A stretch of 64,000 nucleotides of DNA from Bacteroidales bacterium (lineage in GTDB: Bacteria; Bacteroidota; Bacteroidia; Bacteroidales; UBA932), in assembly GCA_015060405.1 (NCBI GenBank), contig SUYN01000002.1, forward strand, positions 186,001 through 250,000, in the 5' to 3' direction. The translations under genes were made by a program, and so were the position numbers. Positions within the stretch are counted from its first letter, which is position 1, and each line of letters opens with the position of its first letter. Under the pieces are notes generated by a model. The model did no database searches, had not been told where the DNA came from, and worked only from the letters and a program-made list of their open reading frames with translations. Shown here in pieces: positions 46,877 to 56,457 of this stretch.

Positions 46877-48649
46877 ATGTACAGAACACACACTTGCGGA
46901 GAACTCCGCATCGAGAATGCAGGCCAGACAGTGACCCTGGCCGGATGGGTGCAGAAGTCAAGAAAACTTGGCGGAATGACATTCGTAGACCTCAGAGACC
47001 GCTATGGCATAACTCAGCTTGTAGTGGACGCACACGCATCACAGGAGCTCCAGGACACAGCTTCAAGCCTCGGTCGTGAATGGGTGCTCCAGGTGACCGG
47101 TGAGGTCATCGAGCGTCAGAGCAAGAACCCGAAGATGCCTACAGGTGACATCGAGATCAGCCTCAGTGCAATCAAGGTCCTCAACAAGGCAAACACTCCT
47201 CCGTTCACAATCGAGGAGGAAAGTGACGGCGGTGAGGAACTCAGGGCGAAGTACCGCTACCTCGACCTTCGTAGAGGCCCTCTTCAGAGAGCCCTCAAGA
47301 TCCGTCACCAGATCGCTCACGAAGTACGCAACTATCTCGATGCCCAGAACTTCCTGGAGATCGAGACCCCATACCTTATCAAGTCAACTCCGGAGGGAGC
47401 TCGTGACTTCGTGGTTCCGTCCCGTATGAACCCAGGTCAGTTCTACGCTCTTCCTCAGTCTCCTCAGACATTCAAGCAGCTTCTGATGGTGGCCGGCTAC
47501 GACCGCTATTTCCAGATCGTACGCTGCTTCCGTGACGAGGACCTCCGCGCAGACCGTCAGCCTGAGTTCACTCAGATCGACTGCGAGATGTCATTCGTAG
47601 AGCAGGAGGATGTGCTCAACACATTCGAAGGAATGATGAGAACCCTCTTCAAGAACGTCCTCAATGTAGAGATTGCAGAACGTATCCCGCGTATGAGCTG
47701 GTATGATGCGATGGATTTCTATGGCTCGGACAAGCCGGATATCCGTTTCGACATGAAGATCCATGAGATCACTGACCTTGTGAAGGGATATGGCTTCTCG
47801 GTGTTCGATGGAGTCGACTACATAGGTGCAATCAACGTGGAAGGCACGGCAAACTACACCCGCAAGCAGATCGACGAACTCACAGAATGGGTCAAGAGGC
47901 CTCAGGTGGGAGCGAAGGGTCTTGTCTACATCAAGCTCAATGAAGACGGTACCATCAAGTCTTCGATCGACAAGTTCTACACTCCTGAGCAACTCCAGGC
48001 TGTCGCAGACCGCCTCGGTGCAAAGAAGGGCGACATGATGCTCGTGCTTTGCGGTGCTAAGAGAAAGACACAGAACATGCTTGGCGTGCTCCGTATCGAG
48101 ATGGGTAACCGCCTCGGCCTCCGTGATCCGTTCAACTTTGCACCTCTCTGGGTTGTTGACTTCCCTCTCGTGGAGTGGGATGACGAGACTCAGCGTTTCT
48201 ATGCGATGCACCATCCGTTCACAGCCCCTAAGCCGGAGCATCTCGACCTCTTCTACAGCGACAGGAAGGAAGACCTTGAGAAGGTGTGCGCCAACGCATA
48301 TGACTTCGTCCTCAACGGTACGGAGCTCGGTGGTGGATCCATCCGTATTCACGAAGCAGCGATGCAGGAGCGTATGTTTGAGGTCCTCGGCATCAGCAAG
48401 GAGGACGCGGAGTACAAGTTCGGCTTCATCATCAACGCATTCAAGTTCGGTGCGCCGCCTCATGGTGGACTCGCATTCGGCTTTGACCGTGTGTGCTCGC
48501 TCTTCGGCGGACAGGAGACCATCCGTGACTACATCGCATTCCCTAAGAACAATCAGGGCCGCGATGTGATGATAGACTCTCCTTCATACATCGACCAGGA
48601 GCAGATGGATGAGCTTTTCCTGAATTCTACAGCATCAACAAGAGAGTAA
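46877..48649 (+). CDS. aspS: Aspartyl-tRNA synthetase
   Basis: [47 protein letters not shown]. Confidence 0.97.
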   Translation: MYRTHTCGELRIENAGQTVTLAGWVQKSRKLGGMTFVDLRDRYGITQLVVDAHASQELQDTASSLGREWVLQVTGEVIERQSKNPKMPTGDIEISLSAIKVLNKANTPPFTIEEESDGGEELRAKYRYLDLRRGPLQRALKIRHQIAHEVRNYLDAQNFLEIETPYLIKSTPEGARDFVVPSRMNPGQFYALPQSPQTFKQLLMVAGYDRYFQIVRCFRDEDLRADRQPEFTQIDCEMSFVEQEDVLNTFEGMMRTLFKNVLNVEIAERIPRMSWYDAMDFYGSDKPDIRFDMKIHEITDLVKGYGFSVFDGVDYIGAINVEGTANYTRKQIDELTEWVKRPQVGAKGLVYIKLNEDGTIKSSIDKFYTPEQLQAVADRLGAKKGDMMLVLCGAKRKTQNMLGVLRIEMGNRLGLRDPFNFAPLWVVDFPLVEWDDETQRFYAMHHPFTAPKPEHLDLFYSDRKEDLEKVCANAYDFVLNGTELGGGSIRIHEAAMQERMFEVLGISKEDAEYKFGFIINAFKFGAPPHGGLAFGFDRVCSLFGGQETIRDYIAFPKNNQGRDVMIDSPSYIDQEQMDELFLNSTASTRE

Positions 48650-48661
48650 TCCTGGAAGAAT

Positions 48662-50050
48662 ATGGCAAAACTGAATAAGATCGGCCTGCTGGGTTCGGCG
48701 ATGGCAGCTGCGGCTGCCTGCACACCGGCAAAGGAACAGAGGCCGAACATAGTCTTCTTCTTTGCCGATGACATCGGAACAGAGTGCTTCGGCTGCTATG
48801 GCGGAGCGGAATATGAGACCCCTAACATCGATGCGCTGGCACAGCAGGGAATAATGTATTCGAACATGAATGCAATGCCTCTGAGCAGCCCGAGCAGGGT
48901 CCAGGTGATGACAGGTCTCTACAATGACCGGAACTATGTCTGCTTCGGCTACATGAACGACGACGAAAGGACTTTTGCCCATCTGGCCCAGGAAGCCGGG
49001 TATTCTACGGCTGTCGTAGGAAAGTGGCAGATGGGCCGTTCCCGGGAGATGGTTCCGAAGCTCGGTTTCGATGAGTCCTTCCTTGCCCAGGTGGAGCTTT
49101 ACAAGGAATGTCGTGATGTCCATAAGACGGACCGTTTTGCCAACAGCTATTATGACAACAACGGCAAGACCTATGAATACTGTCCGTATGGTCCGGATGC
49201 GATGGAAGACTATGCATTCGATTATATTGACAGGAAAGTCGCAGAGGGAGAGCCCTTCATGCTCTACTTTACGGAACCGTTGGTGCATACGCCTCATGTG
49301 ACCACGCCTGATTCCCACGACTGGGACTGGAACTATGAGAGCCGTTTCACAGCCGCTCAGGACACGTCTTATTTCCGTGACATGGTGAAGTACATGGACA
49401 AGCAGGTGGGAAACATGGTGGCTCATCTCAAGGAAAAGGGCGTGTGGGACAACACCATATTCATCTTCTCGTCGGACAATGGAACCTCCACCCGCATAGT
49501 CTCAAAGCAGAAGGACGGAAGCAGGATCAGAGGTGGAAAGGGAGCTCCTAACTACAGGGGAACCCATGTTCCGCTCATTATAACCTGGGGAGACAGGCTT
49601 GCGGGAAGGACGAGCGACAGGATAGCAGACCTTACAGACATCTTCCCGACTATAGCAGACATCTGCGGAGTGGATGTGCCTCAGGAATGGGATATAGACG
49701 GAGTGAGCTTCTTCCCGGAACTCAACGGTGAGGAACCTCTGGACAAGGATCTCTGTCTTGTGCATTTCAACCCTCTCTGGCCGACAACTCCGGCTCCTTA
49801 TGCATCGCGTTATGCCATGAATGACGACTATGCATATTTCTGGGACGGAAGAATCTATGAATACAAGAAGGATCCTGACTTCACTGATCCTGTGATGTAC
49901 GCGGAAGCATCAGAAGATCTGAAGGAGGCTGTTGCCGACCTCAAGGCAAGGGTCGAGGAAGTCGATTTCTATCCTGACATGCCTGGCCAGCCTCGTAGAA
50001 GCGGCTACGGTACATTCTACGATTTCGCACCACCTCAGAATCCGTTCTGA
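48662..50050 (+). CDS. Sulfatase (predicted Ser-type), lipoprotein-like signal
   Basis: RPNIVFFFADDIGTECFGCYGG; active-site signature SSPSRVQVMTG. Confidence 0.9.
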   Translation: MAKLNKIGLLGSAMAAAAACTPAKEQRPNIVFFFADDIGTECFGCYGGAEYETPNIDALAQQGIMYSNMNAMPLSSPSRVQVMTGLYNDRNYVCFGYMNDDERTFAHLAQEAGYSTAVVGKWQMGRSREMVPKLGFDESFLAQVELYKECRDVHKTDRFANSYYDNNGKTYEYCPYGPDAMEDYAFDYIDRKVAEGEPFMLYFTEPLVHTPHVTTPDSHDWDWNYESRFTAAQDTSYFRDMVKYMDKQVGNMVAHLKEKGVWDNTIFIFSSDNGTSTRIVSKQKDGSRIRGGKGAPNYRGTHVPLIITWGDRLAGRTSDRIADLTDIFPTIADICGVDVPQEWDIDGVSFFPELNGEEPLDKDLCLVHFNPLWPTTPAPYASRYAMNDDYAYFWDGRIYEYKKDPDFTDPVMYAEASEDLKEAVADLKARVEEVDFYPDMPGQPRRSGYGTFYDFAPPQNPF

Positions 50051-51276
50051 TGGCTGCCCTGAAGGATACTCTTACCCTTCAGGATGCCGTAAAGATTACG
50101 GGCCCGCAGGCTTTCAACATAATGATAAAGCCTGTGGGCTCGCTTTGCAATCTGAGGTGTCACTACTGCTACTACCTCGACAAGGCTGACATCTACGGAG
50201 GGAGGGAACCTAAGATGACAGAGCAGATGCTCGAGCACTTCATTAAGGAATATATTGCCGCAAACGATGTCCCTGACGTATTCTTCAACTGGCACGGAGG
50301 CGAACCCCTGCTTGCCGGACTCGACTTCTACAGAAAGGCGATAGAATTCCAGCGGAGATATGCAGACGGGAAGAGGATACATAACACCCTCCAGACCAAC
50401 GCGACCCTGATAACCCCCGAATGGGCTGATTTCTTCCGCTCCAACGGTTTTCTGATAGGTGTGTCCCTCGACGGGCCGAAGAATGTCCATGACCGTTACC
50501 GTGGCGGGAAGGGAGGCGCTTCCGTCTTCGACCGGGTGGTGAGGGGGATAATGACCCTGTATCGTGCAGGGGTGCAGTATAATGTCATGGCGACAGTCAA
50601 CAGGCAGAGTGAAGGTCGGGGCCTGGAGATATATCAGTTCCTGAAATCTGCCGGTACGCGCTTCATCCAGTTCATGCCTGTGCTGGAGCACGTCAGGGAC
50701 GGGCGCATCGTAAGTCCTGAAACTGACGGTGCCATGATCGCTCCCTGGTCTGTGACCCCAAGGGGGTTCGGACAGTTCCTTTGTGACATATTCGACCATT
50801 GGGTGCGCCATGACGTGGGTAAGGTCTTTGTGAATCAGTTTGATGCCGTCCTTGCATGCTGGTGCGGGACCCAACCGGGCATATGTGCCCTGGCTCAGAC
50901 CTGTGGAGGCAATTCCATCATCGAGCACAACGGAGACCTCTATCCCTGCGATCATTTCGTATATGAGGGAAACAGGATAGGAAATGTCATGGAAACAGAC
51001 CTTCGCACCCTGATGAACTCTTCGAAGCAGGTCCGCTTCGGAATCGACAAGAGAAATTCCCTTCCGGACAGATGTCTCGGCTGCCGGTGGCTGTTCACAT
51101 GTCATGGAGAGTGCCCGAAACACCGTTTCAACACCACAGACAAGGGTGAGCCCGGACTCAACGCGTTGTGTGAAGGCTATCAGATGTTCTTCGGGCATGT
51201 CGCCCCGTATATGGACAAGATGAAACAACTCCTGATGGAGGGCAGGCCTGCATCAGGAGTGATGGATATGATATGA
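50050..51276 (+). CDS. Anaerobic sulfatase-maturating enzyme (radical SAM, SPASM)
   Basis: KPVGSLCNLRCHYCYYLDK; overlaps sulfatase stop (TGATG); C-terminal cysteine motifs. Confidence 0.95.
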   Translation: MAALKDTLTLQDAVKITGPQAFNIMIKPVGSLCNLRCHYCYYLDKADIYGGREPKMTEQMLEHFIKEYIAANDVPDVFFNWHGGEPLLAGLDFYRKAIEFQRRYADGKRIHNTLQTNATLITPEWADFFRSNGFLIGVSLDGPKNVHDRYRGGKGGASVFDRVVRGIMTLYRAGVQYNVMATVNRQSEGRGLEIYQFLKSAGTRFIQFMPVLEHVRDGRIVSPETDGAMIAPWSVTPRGFGQFLCDIFDHWVRHDVGKVFVNQFDAVLACWCGTQPGICALAQTCGGNSIIEHNGDLYPCDHFVYEGNRIGNVMETDLRTLMNSSKQVRFGIDKRNSLPDRCLGCRWLFTCHGECPKHRFNTTDKGEPGLNALCEGYQMFFGHVAPYMDKMKQLLMEGRPASGVMDMI

Positions 51277-51298
51277 TGATATTTTCCCAGTCCGAGTA

Positions 51299-54118
51299 CT
51301 ATCTGACGATTACCTCCTGCAGAACTATGCCGGGATCCAGCATGCTGACCCTGATCTTCTGCTTTCCGGTGCAGCCGGAAGGTATGCGCAGGCTTCGCGA
51401 TGAGTAGCCGTGCAGCACATTGTAGCGCCATTCCGCAGTGAAGTCACCGGCATGAATGGAGAAAACCTCCGTACAGTCTTTCCCTATCTGTACTGCATAT
51501 CTTGCATCTCTTCCCTCATATATGTGCAGGGTAGGGAGAGTGCGGATCTCTATTTCCGTGTCTGTTCCGCACAGGTCGACCTCATATTCCACATACGGTG
51601 CATCTTCTATCGGGTATGACGGCGTGTCGAAAGGAAGTACCAGGACTCCGTCAGTATAGCCGAGTCCTTCTGCTCTGGTAATCTGTCCGTCGTCGGAATG
51701 TCCGCAGCTGTCATATTCCGATGCGGCGATGCGGACGCGAGGCTCTTCATTGAAAGGAGGCCATACCCCAAGGAATATGCGGTATATACGGGCTTCTTCT
51801 TTCAGCTTGCTGATATGCAGGTGATTCTCTCCTTTCTTCAGGCGCAATGTGCCGACCTTGCTCCACATCGGACCTATGAGCGGTGAATGCCATATGTTGT
51901 TTATAGGTGTTGCTGAGGCATCGAAACTGTCGGCTCCGGCCTCCACGTGGCAGAATATGTTGTCCTTTGCGGCCTTGGAGAAATTCTGTACAGGTGAAAT
52001 GGCTTCTATCCAGAGAGGAACTTCTGAATCCTCTTCACATTCTATGACAACTCCTTCTCCGGACAGGGCCTGATCTGCCGGAAGGAATCTCGCCTGAGGT
52101 GAATGGACGGCCATGTCGTGGACCTCAGGAGTGTAGAATGCAGGCTCTATCTTTTCTGAACGGTACCAGTGATAAGGCTGCCAGTTGAAGAATTCGTCCC
52201 ATTTTCCGTTGCATATCTCTTTGTTATAGCGGTCTGTCCAGCTGTTGAGGCCGTCGAACAGCTGTTTTACGCGAGTGGCATCTTCCTCAGCTTCTTCGAA
52301 GTTGCGGAATGTGGCGCGAACCATGCTTCTGCGTGCCAGAAGCTGGTACTCGTTGATCATCGCGGCACCGCATACCGGGTAGCTCACAAGTTCAAAATAT
52401 GCGTCCTGCAGTTCGGAAGGAATGTCTGCCGAGAGTGCTTCAGCCCTTGATGCTATGTCTTTCCAGGCGTGTATGCGTTCCTCGATCTGTTTTTCCGTAT
52501 AGTTTACAAACCATACATGAGAATCCTTTCCGCTTGCCTGCAGTCTGTAGTATTCTGCCTGTATGTCTGCAATCTCATCAGCGAAGTCCTTTCCGAAAGT
52601 CTTTGCAGCCCAGTGCCTTATATAGCCATGGGCTTTTTCCGGACTCCATTTGCGGATGTCCCATGCCAAATCCATGGCGAAGGAGATTTCCTTCTCGGCC
52701 GGCTTGATGTCTCCCACGTTGAACACCCAGATCTTCCTTACACCGAATTCATATGCCTTTGTCAGCTCGGCCGAAATGAATGAAGGCGAAAGAGGACTGA
52801 GCCAGATCCAGCTTGCAGGGTCTCCGTGATAGGAGAGGTGGTAATATATACCCGCACCTCCCTTGCGCTGCTGCTCCTGAGGGTTGGACAGGTTGCGGCA
52901 GTAGCCGTGCTTGTCGTCAGCCCACAGAAGGGTCACGTCCTCAGGTACCTGCAGGCCGTTGTGGTAGGCTTCCAGCACTTCCTCATATGTACACAGCACC
53001 TGCGGGATTTCCTCAAGCGGACGGTCTATGTTGCGGCGCAGGATCTCACGCTGGTCATCGAGTGCCTGCTGCATCAGAAGCACACGTTCCTGCGTGGTCC
53101 GGGCGCCTTCCATGGGATAGTCGTGGATGCCTCTGAGTCCCAATGTATATGTGTTCTCGTATTTTCCGTTGGTGCGGACACGTTCCTCCCAGTAGTCTTT
53201 CATTGTCTGACGGTTGGTGATGTAGTTGAAGTCACCGTAGGTTCCGACATTCTTCCATTCGTCCTCGTTGTTGCGCAGCATCTGTTCGCAGTGGGACGAA
53301 CCCATCACGATCGCATAGTCGTCGGCAAGCCGGGCATTTTCCGGGTCGGAATTGAATGCGGCGCTTCCGTTATGCATGGCCGGCCAGAGATAGTTTCCTT
53401 TCAGACGCAGGAGGAGATCGAAGACCTTTTCGTATGTCTTCGGACCGACTTTCCCGGTCTCCTTGTCGAAAGTCTGTTCCACCCAGCGGGCCCAGCCGCC
53501 GAAGCGCTCGTCGTTGATGAATATGCCTCTGTACTGAACGGAAGGCTCTCCCTGATGGAAGCATCCGGGCTCTACGTAGAGAGCTTCGCGTCTTGTCGGT
53601 GTGACGTCAGCCCACCAGTACCATGGCGAGACTCCCATGGCCTCGCTCAATGTGGTCAGGCCATAGGCCGTACCTCGTCTGTCGCTGCCGATAACGGCAA
53701 GGACAGGTGTCCCGTATTTCGGGTGCTTTGTGGTGGCGATCATGAATGATTCCCATTTCCCCTTCAGCCAGTCTGTATCCAGCCCGTTCTGTCCTGCAAT
53801 CCAGCCGATGATGTCACTCTGTCCCAATGTACCTGCGACTACGGCATTGCCGGCAGGAATCTCGTCGCTGTTGCAGATGACATTCAGACCGGCTTCAATG
53901 CCGGTGACCCTGCAGATGTCATCGGCCAGCATTCCTCCAGCTGTCCTGACGACGGTGAAATCGTCTGAATCCACATATAAGTCAGCTGCGATGCCGTCCG
54001 ACACCAGTGGGAAACAGCCTTTTCGTGCAGTTTCGCTGATGGCCGGCACGGATTCCTGCCAGTCTGCGCATGAAGCTGCACAGACAAAGGCGAGCAATAA
54101 TGGTATGAGTCTTTTCAT
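51299..54118 (-). CDS. Glycoside hydrolase family 115-like (alpha-glucuronidase) lipoprotein
   Basis: SVQYRGIFINDERFGGWARW; LKGNYLWPAMHNGSAAFN; IVMGSSHCEQMLRNNEDEW. Confidence 0.88.
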   Translation of the reverse strand: MKRLIPLLLAFVCAASCADWQESVPAISETARKGCFPLVSDGIAADLYVDSDDFTVVRTAGGMLADDICRVTGIEAGLNVICNSDEIPAGNAVVAGTLGQSDIIGWIAGQNGLDTDWLKGKWESFMIATTKHPKYGTPVLAVIGSDRRGTAYGLTTLSEAMGVSPWYWWADVTPTRREALYVEPGCFHQGEPSVQYRGIFINDERFGGWARWVEQTFDKETGKVGPKTYEKVFDLLLRLKGNYLWPAMHNGSAAFNSDPENARLADDYAIVMGSSHCEQMLRNNEDEWKNVGTYGDFNYITNRQTMKDYWEERVRTNGKYENTYTLGLRGIHDYPMEGARTTQERVLLMQQALDDQREILRRNIDRPLEEIPQVLCTYEEVLEAYHNGLQVPEDVTLLWADDKHGYCRNLSNPQEQQRKGGAGIYYHLSYHGDPASWIWLSPLSPSFISAELTKAYEFGVRKIWVFNVGDIKPAEKEISFAMDLAWDIRKWSPEKAHGYIRHWAAKTFGKDFADEIADIQAEYYRLQASGKDSHVWFVNYTEKQIEERIHAWKDIASRAEALSADIPSELQDAYFELVSYPVCGAAMINEYQLLARRSMVRATFRNFEEAEEDATRVKQLFDGLNSWTDRYNKEICNGKWDEFFNWQPYHWYRSEKIEPAFYTPEVHDMAVHSPQARFLPADQALSGEGVVIECEEDSEVPLWIEAISPVQNFSKAAKDNIFCHVEAGADSFDASATPINNIWHSPLIGPMWSKVGTLRLKKGENHLHISKLKEEARIYRIFLGVWPPFNEEPRVRIAASEYDSCGHSDDGQITRAEGLGYTDGVLVLPFDTPSYPIEDAPYVEYEVDLCGTDTEIEIRTLPTLHIYEGRDARYAVQIGKDCTEVFSIHAGDFTAEWRYNVLHGYSSRSLRIPSGCTGKQKIRVSMLDPGIVLQEVIVR

Positions 54119-54137
54119 GTTGTATCTCATATGGGAA

Positions 54138-55343
54138 TTACTGTCTTGTACGTTCTATGATCTCCATGCACATCCTTCCGTTGTGGTAAGGGCATTTCCA
54201 GAATCCGGCCTTGTCGTCGTCCCGGTTGACGCTTCCGTCTGCCCTGAGGCTCCAGAACCACTCGCCGTTCTGCCGGTCGATGATGTGAGCCTTGATGAAG
54301 TCCCAGCACATCAATGCATTTTCCAGGCCTTCCTGCGAACCGAAATGGTCCCAGAGATTGAAGAATCCCACGACGGTCTCCGCCTGCACCCACCAGTGAC
54401 GGTCCCTGTCCACCTCGTCCGCCACCTTCTCGTATATCATGCCGCCTTCTGCAGAAAAGCCCTCGGCAGCTGCGGCTGCTATCTTCGGAACAAGTTTCTC
54501 TATCCTTTCAAGCACTTCGGAATTTCCCAGCACGAGAGCGGCTTCGTGGATGAGCCATGACGCCTCGATGTCGTGGCCGTAGGAAAATATGTCATAGCTG
54601 CACTGCCAGTCATCATTGAAGAACAGCTTGAGATGGCCGTCAGGGCCAAGGATGTGCCTCTCGAAGATTTCGATCAGTCCGCGGAGGCGTCTTTCCAGAA
54701 GAGGATCCTTCCACACGCGGTAGAGGCAGGTGTAGGCCTCGAGCACGTGGAGATGAGTGTTCATTGTCTTGCTTTCGTTGGCATCCTTGTCGCTCAACCT
54801 CATGTCCTCGATCTGCGCCCATTCGCGGGTGAAAGCCTCGAAATAGCCGTCTTTTTCATTGTCGAAGCTGTGATCCTCTATGTCATTGAAGAGCCTGATG
54901 GCATATTCCAGGGCTTCCTCGTCCCCATTCGCGCGGTGCAGTTCGGCAAGTCCGTAGATAGTGAAGGCTGTCGCATAGATCTGTTTCTTCGTGTCAAGAG
55001 GCGAAAAGTCGGGATTCAGGGACCAGTAGGTTCCTCCGAGCAGGCTGTCATAGAATCTGTCCAGCAGCAACTCTTTGGCCTTCAGTGCCATGTCGAGGTA
55101 TTCCCTGTCCCCCATAAGCCTGTAGGCCGATGCGAATGTCCATAGTATCCTGGCGGTCATGATGTTGCCTACTTCGGCAGCAGTGTCCAGGTTGTCCTTT
55201 CCGTCAATTCTTCCGTAGAATCCGCCTGTAGGATTGCATATCCTTTCCATCCAATACGGAAGAATGTTCTCGGTCAATTCTTTCTTTGCCTGTCCGGCAA
55301 GTGCCTGTGCAGCCAGTAATTCTGCGGAAGTCTTGTTTGTCAT
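54138..55343 (-). CDS. AGE-family epimerase, probable cellobiose/mannobiose 2-epimerase
   Basis: ENILPYWMERICNPTGGFYGRIDGKDNLD; RHWWVQAETVVGFFNLW. Confidence 0.88.
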   Translation of the reverse strand: MTNKTSAELLAAQALAGQAKKELTENILPYWMERICNPTGGFYGRIDGKDNLDTAAEVGNIMTARILWTFASAYRLMGDREYLDMALKAKELLLDRFYDSLLGGTYWSLNPDFSPLDTKKQIYATAFTIYGLAELHRANGDEEALEYAIRLFNDIEDHSFDNEKDGYFEAFTREWAQIEDMRLSDKDANESKTMNTHLHVLEAYTCLYRVWKDPLLERRLRGLIEIFERHILGPDGHLKLFFNDDWQCSYDIFSYGHDIEASWLIHEAALVLGNSEVLERIEKLVPKIAAAAAEGFSAEGGMIYEKVADEVDRDRHWWVQAETVVGFFNLWDHFGSQEGLENALMCWDFIKAHIIDRQNGEWFWSLRADGSVNRDDDKAGFWKCPYHNGRMCMEIIERTRQ

Positions 55344-55487
55344 GGTAGTATGGAATTAGTGTGTTACAAATATAATCAAAAAGATATTTTTACGGCAAAT
55401 GGAGTCAGACAGTGAAAGATAATTGACAGTAAATGTTAAAAAAGTATCATATTTAAGAATAATTGCATATCTTGCGGAAAAAAGAGA

Positions 55488-56366
55488 ATGAACAAGGTCT
55501 TCACTGAGATAACACCTTTGTCTGACAAGGACTGCTTTCACATCGTCGAGAGATATAAGACGGAATTTACCTACCCTCTTCACCAGCATAAGGAATTCGA
55601 GCTGAACTTCATCGAGAAAGGAAAAGGCATGCGCAGGATTGTAGGGGATAGTGTAGAGGAAATATCTGATTATGAGTTAGTTCTGATAGGTGGGGAAAAT
55701 CTTGAACATGTATGGGAGCAAGGCTCCTGCAAGTCTGAAGCCATCCGGGAGATCACCATCCAGTTCTCCGGCGACCTGTTCGGCGAGGAACTTATAGGAA
55801 GGAATCAGTTCACATCCATCCGCCGTATGCTCAAGAGGGCTGAGCATGGACTCTCATTTCCGCTCCGTTCCATCATGAAGATATACTCAGTGCTTGACAA
55901 CATCGCAAAGGAAGGCGAGAGGTTCATACAGTTCCTTCAGTTCATGTATATATTGTACGAACTGTCGGTTTCGGATGAAGCCAGGGTCCTGGCGTCCGGA
56001 TCGTTTGCGCACACAGAGAAGAGCACTGAGAGCCGCCGTGTCCAGAAGGTCAAGCAATATATTAACGATAACTACGCCAAGTCGCTGACTCTTAATGATA
56101 TGGCTGGTCTTGTCGGCATGAGCCCGGTCGCTTTCAGCCGGTTTTTTCGTCAGAGGACCGGAAGGACTCTGTCGGAATATATAGTTGATATACGCCTCGG
56201 CTACGCAGCCAGGGCTCTGGTGGATTCCACAAAGAACATCTCGGAAATCTGCTACGAATGCGGCTTCAACAACCTTTCCAATTTCAACAGGACCTTCAAG
56301 GCCAAGAGGGGTCTCACACCTCGTGACTTCCGTGCTATGTATAAGAAGAATAAGGTTGTGGTTTAG
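55488..56366 (+). CDS. AraC-family transcriptional regulator
   Basis: C-terminal double HTH: LTLNDMAGLVGMSPVAFSRFFRQRTGRTLSEYIVDIRLGYAARAL. Confidence 0.93.
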   Translation: MNKVFTEITPLSDKDCFHIVERYKTEFTYPLHQHKEFELNFIEKGKGMRRIVGDSVEEISDYELVLIGGENLEHVWEQGSCKSEAIREITIQFSGDLFGEELIGRNQFTSIRRMLKRAEHGLSFPLRSIMKIYSVLDNIAKEGERFIQFLQFMYILYELSVSDEARVLASGSFAHTEKSTESRRVQKVKQYINDNYAKSLTLNDMAGLVGMSPVAFSRFFRQRTGRTLSEYIVDIRLGYAARALVDSTKNISEICYECGFNNLSNFNRTFKAKRGLTPRDFRAMYKKNKVVV

Positions 56367-56457
56367 AAAGTATCAGAATTTGATAAATATATATTTGTTT
56401 GACCTCTGCGTTTTCAGTAAATTTGCGTTACCATAATTTTTAGCGCTAATTACAAAA

